NCBI GenBank assembly: GCA_944470555.2
Contig: OX104128.1
Coordinates: 59,775,257 to 59,839,256 of the forward strand
Direction of reading: 5' to 3'
Length of the DNA: 64,000 bases
From: Heterobilharzia americana
Taxonomy: Eukaryota > Platyhelminthes > Trematoda > Strigeidida > Schistosomatidae
The position numbers and the translations under genes are program-made. This document shows positions 11,317 to 23,889 of the stretch, piece after piece (positions within the stretch are counted from its first letter, which is position 1; every line of letters begins with the position of its first letter). A model generated the notes under the pieces. The model saw only the letters and a list, made by a program, of their open reading frames with translations, ran no database searches and was not told the origin of the DNA.

Positions 11317-11344
11317 AATAATAATAATAATAATAATAATAATA
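11317..11344. repeat. (AAT)n microsatellite
   Basis: About nine AAT/ATA units directly follow the 3' part of a SINE-B copy. Confidence 0.9.
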
Positions 11345-12289
11345 GTGATGTCTTTCTGTTGCTGAAATAATAAGACTTTAGTTATTTTCAATATTTCATT
11401 TAATATAATAGCTAGAAAGCACACTTCATTCAGGTAGATATTTTTTGCTAGTGGGGAAGAACAAAGATAAAAGGGTAGTGAATCTGAAAGCCTTCTTCTG
11501 GATATATTTACTGGTTTATCTACCCATGTTGTTATTACAAACCGAAACCTTTTGCTAACATACCTTATCATACTTGTAATAGATAACAAATAAATTGTAG
11601 TACACTAACTCATTTCCCACTTCTTTAAGTCATTCTTAATATGATGCATGTATCTTTTCTAGATATCAACAGAGAAAGTTATAAGTTTATAAAGATACCT
11701 CTCTTCTCTTCCACACTAATTCTTTCTCCTTTATGTGTTATTATTTAACTTTATTTAATGGTAGCTAGCTAGTTTAGGGGTGTTTGTTTTTTTTTGCGTC
11801 AGTTAACGTTTAAGAAATGAATGAATGTAACTGACTAGACATATAAATTCTGACTACACTAGGCTACATATATTTCATTTAAAAATTTGATGAAACCATT
11901 TAACCTGCGGCTCCTCCCCTTGTCTAACCCTCCATGCTCAGTTTCCTCAAGTGGAATGGGAGCGTAGTTTATATTCAATTAACTGATCAATTTTCATGTA
12001 AGATGAAATCTCATTTACTTTACCAGGTTGATTGTACTACGATAATTTGCTTAGACTTCTCGTCATCTTCCATATTAGTATTTGAAGAAAGTTTAACATT
12101 TCAACCTTTCCTAATTAATATTTATCAAGAAGATTAATCGCGTAAAACTTTCGTTCAGGCAGATAGAAACAGAAAATAAGTAACGCAATAAAAATGACTT
12201 TTAAAACCGATAAGAGTCTGAGATTTACTGTTTTACCATTCTATAAAAGACAAGTGAATTTATTGTTTATTTGATAGTCAATCCCCTTT
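11345..12289. other. No recognisable feature
   Basis: This is AT-rich intergenic or intronic sequence. Short open frames on both strands show no family resemblance or splice-site context. Confidence 0.5.
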
Positions 12290-12450
12290 TGTTTATGAGC
12301 AACCTGGTAGATAATGCTTCGGTGTTTAAAGTGATAATTGCTGGGTTTGAACACCAATGGGAACAACATTACTTACTTGGGGGTAGGTACGCGTAGTTGA
12401 CGAGTCCCGAATAGGACGAAGCGCTCGTCTAGCGTTCCTCTGTTAGCCGT
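12290..12450 (+). repeat. SINE-A copy with altered hammerhead
   Basis: The head fragment (ggtagataatgcttcggtgt, B-box-like gctgggtttgaacacc) is followed by the ribozyme block at 12381-12438. The boxes read TTGACGAG and GAAG instead of CTGANGAG and GAAA, with stem II GTCC/GGAC intact. It is probably inactive. Confidence 0.65.
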
Positions 12451-12704
12451 TAGTTTGAAACTTAAATTACTGGCAATTTTGAGTCATTTGTGTAAGATCC
12501 TCTCTGTATGTTAACGGTGGCGGATCAATAAGTTAATTATGCGCATCAATCAATTATTTAATGAATAGTTGTGAAATGTCTATGTGAATGTGTACATTGG
12601 TTTGAAAGACACTTTTATTGATCACAGTGCAATTTCATTGACTAAGGTGTTTTGTGCATGAGTTTGTTTCTCTCATCATCCCTAAATAGTCTTTCCTTTT
12701 TGAT

Positions 12705-13010
12705 AGATGTTAGTTGGTTGGAGGCAATCGGCAGTAAGCCGTAGACCTAGATTTTGTGCTTGTTGGCACTCATCAGCAGGGCGTATCTGCAACCTCGACA
12801 GAACTGATGTCCCACCTGAGACTCGAATCCGTATCATCCAGTGTTGTAGTCAATGACGTTACGAATGCCTCCATTCAACTGATATCTATCAAAGTGCATA
12901 GTGATGCTGAGCTGCCTAGTCTGATGTTAGTCTGATCATTCGGCACTTAAGGTTAGACAACAAGAAGTTGGTTACCCTACAGTGACCAGTTAATGAATCT
13001 TTATTTTTTC
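12705..13010 (-). repeat. SINE-D copy
   Basis: On the - strand it has a B-box-like ggattcgagtctcaggtggg, the family block ctgtcgaggttgcagatacg, the type-3 hammerhead at 12732-12786, and a tail ending gattgcctccaaccaac. Its 5' part extends to about 13000 (the + strand text reads caagaagttggttaccctac). Confidence 0.65.
12732..12786 (-). ncRNA. Type-3 hammerhead-like motif in SINE-D (G12 lost)
   Basis: On the - strand the order is a stem I strand ending GCCCTG, CTGATGAG, stem II GTGC/GCAC closing a CAACAA loop (perfect), AAAA in place of GAAA, stem III ATCT/AGGT, the GTC triplet, and a stem I return strand TACGGC with one mismatch. The first G of GAAA, which acts in catalysis, is A here, so activity should be very low. 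The paired stems still show the fold. Confidence 0.55.
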
Positions 13011-13069
13011 AAAAGAAAAACTATTCGCCAATTTAAAACATCGTTGGAAGAGATAACTTTTGTATCTCA

Positions 13070-13400
13070 GATAGTGAGAATGATAATCAGTATGATGCTC
13101 AGCCTCTCTAATTCAGTTAAATTTAGATTGGGGTGTGAACTCCTGACCGGATGGCCAGTGTGAGTACTATCATTCAGTGGTAATGCATCATGAATTCATA
13201 AGGCAGTCAGACAAGACTCTTGATGACTGAAATAAAATAAAAATCGGGTTAACTGTCGGATCTAGTAGCTCAGTTAGTAAAAGTATCAGGCTGGAAACCC
13301 AATGGTTGCTAGTTAGAGTCCCGCCGCAGCCATCTTAAATCATCAATCAGTAACATTATTAGTTTGCTAAACCAAAGTTATCTCAGACAGTCAAAATGAT
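13070..13400 (+). repeat. SINE-C copy with left half
   Basis: The left half (about 13080-13230) is gtgcggc-type spacer ending with atgactgaaataaaataaaa. It is followed by the tRNA-like head (gatctagtagctcagttagt, with gctagttagagtcccg where the B-box should be) and the tail ctaaaccaaagttatctcag. The same order is found at 17560-17850 and 45960-46130. Confidence 0.6.
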
Positions 13401-13599
13401 TACATAACCCTTTGCTGTGCGTAAATTCAACTAGATAGCAAACAATTTTGTCGATTGTAGTAATATCATTGCGTTTCACTGACTTTTCTGTAATGTCAAA
13501 TAGACTGAAGTGAATGAAAGGTAATTTGGTACAAAAAAGACAGCTGTTTACTTGAGTAGTTAGAAACTACTCAAGCTGATTTGTAGACTTCACCAGCTA

Positions 13600-14010
13600 G
13601 CCAAATCAGAGTGAGAGTGGACGGCCATTACGCTTGTTCGGGCTGAGTCAACTCATCAGCAGTATACCCGGATAAATTCAGTACATAGAGACGAATTAGC
13701 TCAGATCACCGGAATATAGCCAGCTGAACTGCACGAACTGCCATACCTAAAAAAAGGATGGCCAATTTGCAGATAATTTACCAATTGCACAGTCCATAGT
13801 GATATTTCTCACACCTGAGACTCGTCAGATGGATGTATCTGCCTCCCAGATAAGGCAAAAACTATGAAGAAATGAGCATCCTGAATTCCACTCCTAACTA
13901 ATGTTCATCACTAATATCAGAGCAGAAATTATTGGCAATATTGAAACACCACCGTAAAGTCCATAAGCCAGAAGCAGTTAATCAGTTTGGCCAACCAACG
14001 ACAGAGATTT
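13600..14010. repeat. SINE-A, degenerate and rearranged
   Basis: Fragments of the ribozyme region occur on both strands (- strand at 13815-13850: gagactcgtcagatggatgt; + strand at about 13870-13905: catcctgaattccactccta). A family A tail follows (ggcaatattgaaacacca ... caaccaacgacag). The ribozyme core is not complete on either strand. Confidence 0.45.
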
Positions 14011-14449
14011 ACGAGCTATACCATAAAAAAATTAAAAAGATTGAAGTCTGTAAAAAAAAACATTTATTTAACTTTATTTCTTGGAAGCATGAACATTTAC
14101 TGTGAAGAACCAGAAGTGGATTCGTTTCGACAGATTTAGAAAAATGTTTACTTCTTCATTAATGGATATTAGTCATTGTTTTATGAATTTGCCTAAAGCT
14201 CAATTAAGCTGAAATTGATGGCTCACTAATGGTTTCACTGATCACAAGTTCATGTTAGATAAATTTTGTCAATCATTGTCTAAGTAGTATGTCTCTATGT
14301 TTCTTTAGAAGAGATTATCTACTTGAGGGAAGAAATTGTAAAATCAATACTTGTAAAAAGACTTTTATCTCCTTTCTACAATCCTTTCACTTGAAAAAAC
14401 TGTATACATTATTCAGAGACAGTAGTAATTTTAAGATAGTATCCACCAC

Positions 14450-15000
14450 GGAATGATGTCAGTTGGAGAAGCACTGGACAGTTTATGGAATACAATGCAT
14501 AATATTGAAAGCTTTGTTAATATCTCTATGATGCCCCGTGTTTACTAGCCGCGCTAAGGTGGAACTTTTCACCCCCTTCAATTCTTTTTCGAAGAAAGCC
14601 GATAAGTGCTCTTTTATCTGGAGATACACCTACCAAATCGTCAACCTTATGTAACAAGTTCTACAAGAGCGGTTCAACTGATGTATGAAGGATTAAAAGC
14701 TAAGACTAAGCAGTTTATCCTCTAGTCTCGAAATGAGTATTATGGGGCTACTGAAAGGTATACAAAGCTGACACAAAGCAGAAACACAAGCTGTCCTCTA
14801 TTCCCATGTATTCTTGTTTGGGATTACTAGAAGTAATGTTTTTTTGATGGACTTATCCGGATATCTGTTTTTGCTTAGAGTATCACTGATACACAGTAGT
14901 ACTTTTTCCACAAACACCTCTGAGCAACTAGATCTTACTGTAAATACTAAGTACCTGATTATATTACGTTTGTACTTCATCGACATGAACCTGACAAAAT
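14450..15000 (-). mobile_element. PLE relic: RT end plus GIY-YIG endonuclease
   Basis: On the - strand, 14798-14986 reads KYKRNIIRYLVFTVRSSCSE then, further on, LSKNRYPDKSIKK: the conserved end of a Penelope-like reverse transcriptase (RNLIR..., NGYP..FI.K). About 14516-14640 then gives IKEHLSAFFEKELKGV and, after a small shift, STLARLVNTGHHRDINKAFN, the typical end of the linked GIY-YIG nuclease (HLVDTGHHID...F). The reading frame is broken several times. A second copy of the same family, in the same orientation, is at 29860-30460. Confidence 0.65.
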
Positions 15001-15369
15001 GAGTATACTGTACCTAAATTCTGTGTTTCTGTATTCCTGACAAAATGAAAATAATAGATAATTTTTACTTTGACCCCGACAACTCATTGATATTTTAAGC
15101 AAAAAAGAAATTTTGATGAGCAAAAAGAAAATTCTTTTCGATAACTTCTTTCTCAGTTTCTACACTCTGAATATCTATATTGTTCAGTCAAAGAATTATT
15201 ACGTGTTAACAACAAGGTTTTAGAGCACAGGTAATTGTTAACACAATTCAAAATCATAAAAAAAATGTTGATAATAAAATGGTGCTAGATGTTCAGCATC
15301 AATTATACCAGAAAGTTGACTATTCCAAAGCTGGTCAAAGTAGTAGTATTAGTTGTTTGATTAGTAGTA

Positions 15370-15540
15370 GTAGTGTGAGTAGTAGCTCAGTTGATAGAAA
15401 ACCGAACCGAAAGCCAATTTTCGCCCATTCGAATCCTAGCGCAACCTAAATTTTCATCTCATCTTCAGTCATCATTCAGTATGAATACTAGTTTGGTAAA
15501 ACACAGCTATCTCACTCAGATAGTCTAAATAAAAATCTTG
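15370..15540 (+). repeat. SINE-C copy
   Basis: It has the head gtgtgagtagtagctcagtt, a B-box-like cccattcgaatcctagcgca, the body ttcatctcatcttcagtcat and the tail acagctatctcactcagata. It lies 160 bases before a calsyntenin exon. Confidence 0.65.
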
Positions 15541-15696
15541 ACTAGACTTATGTTAAATCCTGTTTAAAGTTATTGTGGTGTATAGAATAGATTAATGGCA
15601 GTAACATATTTCAGGTTTATTACTATAATAAAAGCTAAATGATCTTTTCACTCTACATTGCTCATCACTCATTTATTTTCTCTCTATTCAATATAG

Positions 15697-15911
15697 AGTT
15701 CCAATTCGAATTCAGGTTATAGATCGACATGGACCTGTTTTTGATAAACTGCATTATAATTTTAAAATTGGTCAAAAAAGTCCAATTGGTAGTATTGTTG
15801 GCCAGATTCAAGCTATTGAAGAAGTGAGCCAAACTAATGATTACGCGAATACAGCCATCTGTGATTATCGTCTTCAACCGGTTGACAGTCCATTCTCTAT
15901 CAATAACTATG
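15697..15911 (+). CDS. CLSTN-like: Calsyntenin exon: second cadherin repeat, first half
   Basis: The acceptor is tctctattcaatatag and the donor is G|gtcagt (a second AG two bases on could shift the start). One base completes a codon, then 71 codons read VPIRIQVIDRHGPVFDKLHY onward to VDSPFSINNY, ending with one base of the next codon (phase 1). The pattern P-V-F....Y......P-I-G..V..I-A...., then I-C-.-Y and a P-F-.-I strand, fits the second cadherin repeat of calsyntenins, including the conserved cysteine. The usual calcium-binding D.N(D/E)..P linker is degraded to DRHGP. Calsyntenins are type I membrane proteins of neurons that link cargo and synaptic partners; here only the ectodomain is seen. 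Confidence 0.8.
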
Positions 15912-15989
15912 GTCAGTTGATTCAACGTTTTCATTTAATTGTATAAAATATTTTTGTAGATAAATTTTTACAATTTACTCGATGGTAAT

Positions 15990-16320
15990 TGACAGAAGGA
16001 TCTAGGGCACATGTTTCGTCCCATTCGGGGTACGTCAGCTGGATGTACCTGCACCCCACTGGGTGATGGTGTTTCCACCAAGACTCGAACCCCGTGTTCA
16101 TTGCTTCAACACCAAGGCATTATATACTAGGTTACTAGAGTCACCTCTTGTGGAATTGGTATTAATTGTTATCATTATTATTATTACCATTATTCTTTGG
16201 TATCGGTGGTGGCTAGCAGTAAAATCCAGTAATCCATGTGCCAACAGAGGATCGATCATTTCGGTCCGGTATGACAGCGGGGAATTACAACTAACAAAAA
16301 ACAATAATAGTATATAGTTT
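15990..16320 (-). repeat. SINE-A copies with decayed hammerhead
   Basis: 15996-16060 is a - strand ribozyme block. The CUGANGA box reads CTGACGT and the cleavage triplet GCC, but GAAA and a CCC/GGG stem II remain. The tRNA-like head follows to 16130. A second partial copy lies at 16200-16290 (ggtggctagcagtaaaatcc, then gatcatttcggtcc). Open frames at 16063-16317 on both strands are explained by these repeats. Confidence 0.6.
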
Positions 16321-16348
16321 GTCTTTCAAAACCGTCCTGTCTACAGAA

Positions 16349-16392
<44 letters not shown>
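16349..16392. repeat. (AT)n microsatellite
   Basis: About 22 uninterrupted AT units, adjacent to SINE-A remnants. Confidence 0.95.
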
Positions 16393-16398
<6 letters not shown>

Positions 16399-17409
16399 AT
16401 CCATTAAAGACCGTTTTTCACTTACCTGTAAAGAGCATCTTTTGTAACCACACCGAAAGAAATGAAGTCTACTGTAATTATGATCCGCATAAAATGATAA
16501 GCACCTTTGTCTAAATTAAATTGATCCCAGGGGAAATTGACAGATGAAGTCAAACTGAGTTAAAATACCATTTGAGGAATGTGTTATGGAGTCAATGAAA
16601 GTTTACAGTGATTAAGTATTCTAGGATAAATCTTCTTCTGTAATCATAAATATAAGTCACTTTTAATTTGTACCACTTAACTCCCCACATAATTCTTTTG
16701 AAAGCATTACAAATAAGGCAGTAGAAACAACACTGCAATCTCAACGGAATTCATTCTCTCTGAAATATTAAAACCTACAGTATTCTACTAGGAATGTTGT
16801 TGTCATATTTCGCTAACACACAATTCATTGGAATATTTTCCCATCAAGTTTAACAACCATAAAAGTCTCATTGCTGGTAAAATTAAGACACTGAATAAGT
16901 CATTATGAAGTGATCAATTGATATACAGTATTAAAAAACCCAGTGGAGCAGAAAAAAGGGTTGATTGTAAACTTAAAATCGGTGGTGATAAAAATATTAA
17001 AACATACAATAAAGCCACCTCAGCAAACATATTCCCTTCCAGCGTCCTAGTATGTAGTTTTCTTACCCTCTGAAATTCTAATTAATATTTTTCTCTTTTT
17101 TTCTTCTGAATTATCACTAATGAATCGTAATCAATTCTTGTGTTTCCCGACGCTGCACGAGATACTAGTGATATATGTTCGTATGAGTAGCGTTCTCCAG
17201 AGTATCAGAACTTTAAGGAACTAAATGGGTTGGTAACAAAATTAACAGGAAAATTTGAAATGTAACTGAATTCTCCACTAGATACATTAGTGATGATGCC
17301 CCTAGACTAACCATTCAAATAATAACTCAGTGACTCAGAGAAGCATACTGCAGAGAACTGGCATATTGTTAAAATCATGTTTTCACAACTATTTGCAATT
17401 AAATAACCT
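16393..17409. other. No recognisable feature (intronic)
   Basis: AT-rich intron sequence. No coding or repeat signature was identified. Confidence 0.5.
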
Positions 17410-17850
17410 TTCTGAGTGATGAGTGAGGGTACAGTGGAAATCTGGGCCGTCATGGGATTCAAACCAGCTGCCTTCAAGTAACCGGACCAGTTGTCTACTA
17501 ACTCATTCTGCCATAACAAAACTATCTCATGTGGTCAAACTGATAACCAAAGTGATGCTGCGCCTGTCTTATTCAGCTTGATTTTGGTTGGGATGAGAAG
17601 TCCCGACTTGACAGCCAGTGTGAATATGATGAACGGACAATTAGTCATCACGAATTCACACGGCAGTCAGAAAAGACGCTTGGTGATGGAAGTGAAATTA
17701 AGATCCGGTCAACAGCTGTTTGTCGTAGCTGAGGTGGTAGAGTACCGAACCATTAACTCAAAGGTAGTTAGTTTGAATCCTGCCGTGATCTAGTCTTTCG
17801 TTTCAACTTCAGTCAACACCTAATATCAATCATATATATCTGGTAGCTCA
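17410..17850. repeat. SINE-C pair
   Basis: 17430-17515 holds a - strand head (gggccgtcatgggattcaaa is the reverse B-box, and gttgtctactaactcat the reverse A-box). 17560-17690 is the left half on the + strand, and 17700-17830 a + strand head (cgtagctgaggtggtagagt, then tagtttgaatcctgccgtga). The 100-codon open frame over 17491-17793 translates this repeat and is not a gene. Confidence 0.6.
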
Positions 17851-18589
17851 AGTAATCAAGGAAATAAAAAATAACACCACTCTTCTGTTCAAAAATATGA
17901 ATGCTTTGTGCTCATATTATGTCAGACTCCAATGAAAATGTTCGACACCTTCATCTCTTTCCTAGTATCTTTTTCAGTGAGTTCTAGTGTAGTGACAGTT
18001 TGTAGCTACCTGTAGATGTCAACAAGTCAAACTGACTATTCTTTCAAAAAAGAATCCTAGAAATAAATAGCAACCGGTTTGAATACTCCGATATGCCATT
18101 TTCAGACAACTAAATACTTTGTACCACATTACTGGATCTATGTGTGATAATGAGCCAGCTAAGAAAAGACGTTAATTGTTGTTTAGTGTAAACATTTTAA
18201 AATCGAAAACACTGAACACTAGCCAGTACTGACAGAAATGAGATGAAAGAATATAAGATTTATATTTCAGAGTATTTACAGAGAGAGTTTATCAGCAGAA
18301 CAAAGATATGTACCTAACCTTTGATGGATGTTGATAATCGTCTTCCACCTATGTTTACCTATGTTTCTGAATCTTGTTACTTTATTAGCCATTTCTGTGC
18401 ATGTTCCCTCATCTTTACGTGCATGTCTTGATTAGTCTTATACATATATGTCCACGAATATGTAAATTAGTACACGCAGTGGGATAGGACGTAATCATTT
18501 ATACAGTGATAAAGTTTGTGCAGTGAAATGCGTTTGGTTTTCTCAACTACAACAAGCACAGCTTCATAGTAGTTTTCATGGATGGCAGA
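17851..18589. other. No recognisable feature (intronic)
   Basis: AT-rich intron sequence without identified features. Confidence 0.45.
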
Positions 18590-19180
18590 CTTCAGCCTCG
18601 CTTTTGAAATTACGCTGTAAGTCTCCCCTCTATATGATAGCCTGATATAAACGCTGACTGATTTTTGTAACGGTTTATGGACTTCAATAAATATCCATCT
18701 TCCACTAATATTTCAGTTAGTATTTTGAAGTAATAATCCATCGAATCTTGCGTAAAGATACTCTGAATCTTTTAGAATATCCATTTTATCAAACCTCGCT
18801 GGAATTGAGTTGGATTAAAACCACAGAAATCCAAATACTACCCTGCACAAGTCGGTTTCCTGTAAATCGACCACTGCATTGAAGTGTCTTTTTTATGACT
18901 CAGGAGCATATCCAAAAACGTCAGACAGTTGTCATTCTCTTCTTCGAATGTTAGGTGTCTCTTGTTTTGTATGGTGTTAAGTCTTTCTAGCAAACATGTC
19001 ACATCTTCATGCTTGCCACATATCATAATCACATCACTAACATGTCTATATAAACATATTTTTTGACAAGAACGATTCATTCAAAAATATGGCTTCTTCA
19101 TGGAATGGTCAAAAGTGCTGTTGGAAAGTATTTTCAGTGTCAGTACGTTCAGTAATTTATTCCATTTAGCTTGGAGGTTT
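18590..19180 (-). mobile_element. PLE reverse-transcriptase relic
   Basis: On the - strand, 18838-19080 reads ICLYRHVSDVIMICGKHEDV, then LLERLNTIQNKRHLTFEEEN, then CLTFLDMLLSHK and WSIYRKPTCAG. The order YVDD-like box (decayed to HVSD), ...FT.E.E....LPFLD.L..., Y-R-K-P-T is diagnostic of Penelope-like reverse transcriptases. Downstream, about 18600-18830, broken frames continue with YLDFCGFNP-like and GYLLKSI-like pieces. The catalytic Asp-Asp is lost, so the copy is dead. Confidence 0.7.
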
Positions 19181-21659
19181 GGAAAGTATTTGTTGATTTC
19201 ATAGTAGTGTTCATCAACACTTGGGAATCAATTCATCCCCACAAACTTTCATTAGTGAAATGCTTCAAGATGGATATCTGAGAGTTCTAATGAGAAGTTG
19301 TGAACTATGGGGTCAACCAAGTCGGAAGTGAAGTGGATACTTCCCCTGACGACACTGATTTGTGGTTACACCATGTGACAAATCGGGAGAAGTAAAAAAA
19401 AATCAGTTTTACTGGTATTAGGTATGTGCTGAAATTTACAGCAAATTTTTACTGAACAACTTGACTATTATTTAAGTTCATCGACTCATCAATTCAGGTA
19501 ATGAAAGAAAGCAAATTTCATTTGAATTATTGTGGTACCTACCGCCTCATTCTTCTTTCAATTCTATGGTTATGAAGCAAGCAAAATAGGTTATTAAAGC
19601 AGGATTTATTGAATTCATAAATGTTATTGGGACTCGTCGGCTTTTCTTTTCGATATAATGGAGAAACTAATAAAAATTTTGCTTGAGCCCTTACTGAAGG
19701 TTTTTCGAGATCCTAATCCACTTACATGTGAAAGTAAAAGAAGTGATCTAGATACCCCAAATGTCTTATACCGCAATATTTGTAATAATTTCGATAGAAA
19801 TAGCAGGTATGTCAGGTTTACCTTTTTAGACTATACCTTTGCTGGACAAGCTAGCCAGGAGACATAACGAGTCCCGGATAATCAACTGACTGTACTTTTA
19901 TTTCTCTAAAATGAAACAATATAATGCTCAGATGGAGAAGTGTTTCACCTCATCGCTTGCTGAGGCTGATGTTCCCCAAGATGCCGTTCTCCACCCAATT
20001 ATTTTACTTTGTTTCTGTATGACTTACTATCTTTAACCAGTATCATTGTTGTCAAATATGCTGACAGTTTTAATACCTGTCTCCTCTTCATCGGATTGTT
20101 CCAAACTCAACGATTTCCTCTCTGGGTGGTCTTGTGCTTGATTCTTCAAAAGTTCAGATTTGAATATGACCTATGTCAACTCCTTAAGTTTTATTAGTCC
20201 TGTTCTACTGATAGTTGCCCATTAGAGAATATTACAAGTGTGAGTTATGTCGGTGTGCACTTTTCACCCTGGTCTTTTTTGGTCTATCTATATCTTATTA
20301 CTTTCCAAAAGAATCATCCGCCTAACTTTATATATTAGGAAACTGAAAGTATCTGATATAAATCATCCTCTTCTCTTGTGTTTTTTAAACTCCTACATAT
20401 TGCTTATTCTCCATTGTTCCTAATTATTTTTCCTCAGTTGCTGAAAAAATACTAGTATGTTGTGTAGAACTTTGTAGATTGTCAGTGAAACTACTGGTGT
20501 ACCGCTAAAACATTCTAATTGAAAGTGTTGTGAACAAACATCCTAACTCATGTGAACATCTAGCAGGAGTTATTTTTTCAGATAATTAGCACCCATTTCA
20601 CTAAAAACTCTCTGTGTCCTTAGGTCCTTAGGCGATCCAAGAAGCAAGTACACAGAATTTTATGCATGTATTACTAAATATAAAAACTCTACAATAGTGT
20701 ATTTAGCTCATCTTCTGTGCGAAAAAGAAAGCGTGAGAAATGAATTAACTAATCAACTTTTATTTCTGAAAGCAAACTAATTAAGGATCACATAGCTTGC
20801 TATTATTTAAGTATTATGAATGTAATTACTAATGTGATTGCTTACTTAAGTTAACTCTGCATTTTTAAGAAAGTTGTAGATGGAGTAAATATTTATATCT
20901 TTCATATATACATATATATAATTTCTGTTTCCTTTATTTTATTACGTATTTCCGTCCAAATAATGCTATATGATATGCTGAAAATTCTATACTGTATTCA
21001 CAAAATACCTTTCAGAATAAAGTCATTAATATTGTTATTATTATATATGATTTTATATACAATTATTCCCCTCCAAAGTATACATAATTCTATTTGACCC
21101 AATTAAATTAGTTACTCTGTGTTACCATATCTCATGCAATATCTTTGTCTGTATTGTGTGTACGTGTATGTTCCTTCATTGCATAACAGTATCGAAAATT
21201 ATGTATACGGAATGAAAAGCTAACGAGTTCTACTGAAAGTAATGAATTCCTGCTTCAAAAGAGTCAAATTTGTATCAGGAAACAGATATTTTCAGTACTA
21301 TAGTTATGTTTTCTTAGATTTTATTTTCACATGAAGTGATATTTTAGCAAGAAGATAAACTAAACTTATTCTTGATTTTCCTTGTCTTCATTATTGTTGA
21401 TCACCATAGCAACTGCTCAAATATGTGTTAAAATGAAATCAAACTTTAAATGGTACCATTAAGTATTAACCACCTGTTGGAACAATTTATGTGACAGTCC
21501 TAGAAATGCAAATTTTTATATTAGTAAGCGACTGCTGTGTTCTAGATGATGACTATTTTCCTGCTTGTAATCCCTAGTTCAGGGTGAATCTTCATAAGTC
21601 ATACAGCACTAATTAAGTATTGCCCTACAGCCAAACCTAAAATACATTTATCGACAGAA
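19181..21659. other. Mostly unrecognised intron; SINE-B fragment near 19240-19350
   Basis: A small family B piece is seen near 19285-19345 (gttctaatgagaagttgtga, then ggtcaaccaagtcggaagtg). The rest is AT-rich and yielded no recognisable coding, RNA or repeat signal. Open frames of 62-69 codons at 19658 and 20009 have no resemblance to known families. Confidence 0.45.
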
Positions 21660-21910
21660 AGTTGTTTATTTTGGTTGTATGAAGGTAATCGGTAGGAAAC
21701 TTCGAACAAAGATGTCAAGCTTTTCGGTAATCATCAACAAGGCGTATCAGCAACCTCGACGAAATTGATGTCCCACTTAAGATCTGAACTCACGTCACCC
21801 GATGTTGAAGTCAGAGATGATACCACTGAGCTATTCAGGCTTCAACTGACCTTCTATATGATTGGGTGAGATTCATTGACTGGTTATCTCTCAGTAACAA
21901 ATCAATGTAT
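21660..21910 (-). repeat. SINE-D, degenerate
   Basis: The + strand text keeps the family order ggttgtatgaaggtaatcgg, catcaacaaggcgtatcagc, aacctcgacgaaattgatgt, and the gatgttgaagtcagagatga head segment. The ribozyme block at about 21690-21760 has lost its core boxes. Confidence 0.55.
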
Positions 21911-22084
21911 ATATTCACTTTATTCATGAAATTTAATTGTTTTGCTGAAATGAATACTTAGGTTTCTTCAATGTTACCATAATAGTTTTTATATGAACTA
22001 AAAATTTTAGTTTCAGTTATAGACTTAAAACTCTGAATTGGCCAAAATCTGCTATCCAATTTTAAATAAGTTTCTCCGATAGAT

Positions 22085-22470
22085 ATCTTTCAGTTTTGAG
22101 GTTAGTGGGAATTTATTTATTTCAAGGTTGTAATCATCAGTGACTGAAATATGTCTCAGAACCACTAAAAACCAGGGATTACTGGACAGATATTTCGTCT
22201 TAATGAGAAACTCCTCAACTGTGCACACCCATGACCCTCCCCCGGAAGATTAAACCCAGGACTTTCACGACAACTACGCTGCCATTCAAATACTGAGTGG
22301 GAATAGGATAGTTCACATTTTCCTATTCTGTCAGTTGGTGATTCAACATGGCCTTAATCCAGTGCCATCGTTAAGCATTTTTCCTGTCCCCCGACTTCCC
22401 TTAAGAACTTCATGAAATTGCATTTCGAGGTATGGAACCAATGAGCAAACAACTTTTCATTCTATATTTC
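22085..22470 (-). repeat. SINE-B copy, reverse orientation
   Basis: It starts with the terminal block gttagtgggaatttatttat. The - strand hammerhead at 22175-22230 is decayed (TTGAGGAG, GAAA kept), and the head is near 22250-22290. The far part (gaacttcatgaaattgcatt) matches the family segment seen in the foldback copies. Confidence 0.6.
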
Positions 22471-23889
22471 TTCTAATAATACTTGGTCATGACTTTCAAC
22501 AGCCTTCTTTAGTTTAGTACTGAACTCATCTTTAATGATGTTTTGTAAGTGATATCGAAATTAACAGAAAGGGAACTGGAATAATGTGCACCAATGAACT
22601 TAACTATATTAGCAAAGCAACTTAGTCTGAATTTTGGACGTTCTTAGTACACAAATTTTTGCTCCATGATGAAAGGGTCAGGAGATTACTTCTTTTCAGT
22701 TACTTTGTATTCATGTAGCACTTTATAAACAAAACAGAGTGGGTTAAATGCACATTTACTGTAGCATTTGTCTCACTTTCCTTCATAACTCTGATTTTTT
22801 TCTGTCGGTAGACATTTCGTGTAGTTATAATAAGTTTCTCTGATTTCGAGGATTAAGTGTAATAACAACTTGTCTTTCATATATAAACAGCCACTACTAA
22901 AAGTAGATATATGTGATGTTGATAAGTGCGACAACCTATAGACCAGTGTAGTTCTGTTCAAGATTTCAAGGTTATATTATTTAGTCAGAAAAGTTTGGAA
23001 GACTGAACTTGCGGTAATGTCAAGTAAGAATCTTGATTGACAGAGAATTATCAGAATGATATTTATTAAAAATTCACAAATGAGCTGAATAATTGATCGT
23101 TCTGTTTTCAACTCGTTACCATAGTTATGTAATGCGATTGTCGATTACGCCAATCTCATCCCTATTCCAACCACTCACAACTGAGAATTGAGATAAAAGA
23201 TGACCACTAACGAATTTACTAGTTGCTAAAGCAACGAAAAATAGTAGTTGATAGATTTGTATATAATATGGTTAGAGTAGTGTATGATTATTTGGCATAC
23301 AAGTTTGTTTCCACAAAAAATGTGGTTTGAATAAGTTCACTGGTTGGTAAATTGGATTTTTATTAAACTGTAGAATTCTCCCCTCACACGCATACACAAA
23401 TACAGTACATTTAAGAAACAATAGAGAACTCAGAGAGGCATGTCCGTATTCATTTGCTCCTAATGAATGTTTTACATAACCTTATTAGAAAACTGCTCAT
23501 GTTATTAGTCCTTATTACGTCATAGGTTAACAAAACCAGTGTTTGATGAAAGTGTTCCGCAAAACTGAAAAAAAACTTTTGCCAAAAACTGTTTTCTTCA
23601 AAGTCAGCATAGAGGTCTATAACTGGGGCATTCCTGTACTTCTTCAGAACGGTACCTAATATTCAGAAAGCGAAAGTCACAGTAAGTGTGTAAGCTACCC
23701 TTTCAGATAAATAATATCTTACCAACCCATCATTATACTAGAAAGAAGAAATATATCTACTGGACTCGTATAGGCATTTCTCCATTAAGATTTAATCCCC
23801 AGATCTGCTGGAAATCCTATTTTGCGGATTTGGTAGAAAAATTTCATTGATTACCAGTAAAGTACTTTTTAACTCGATCGTTACAGTAA

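Noticed and set aside
11308..11589. 93-codon - strand open frame
   Set aside because: It begins or ends in the (AAT)n tract, has no motif, and codon content is as expected for AT-rich non-coding DNA.
17491..17793. 100-codon + strand open frame
   Set aside because: It runs across SINE-C left half and head, which occur at other loci with stops. It is not a gene.
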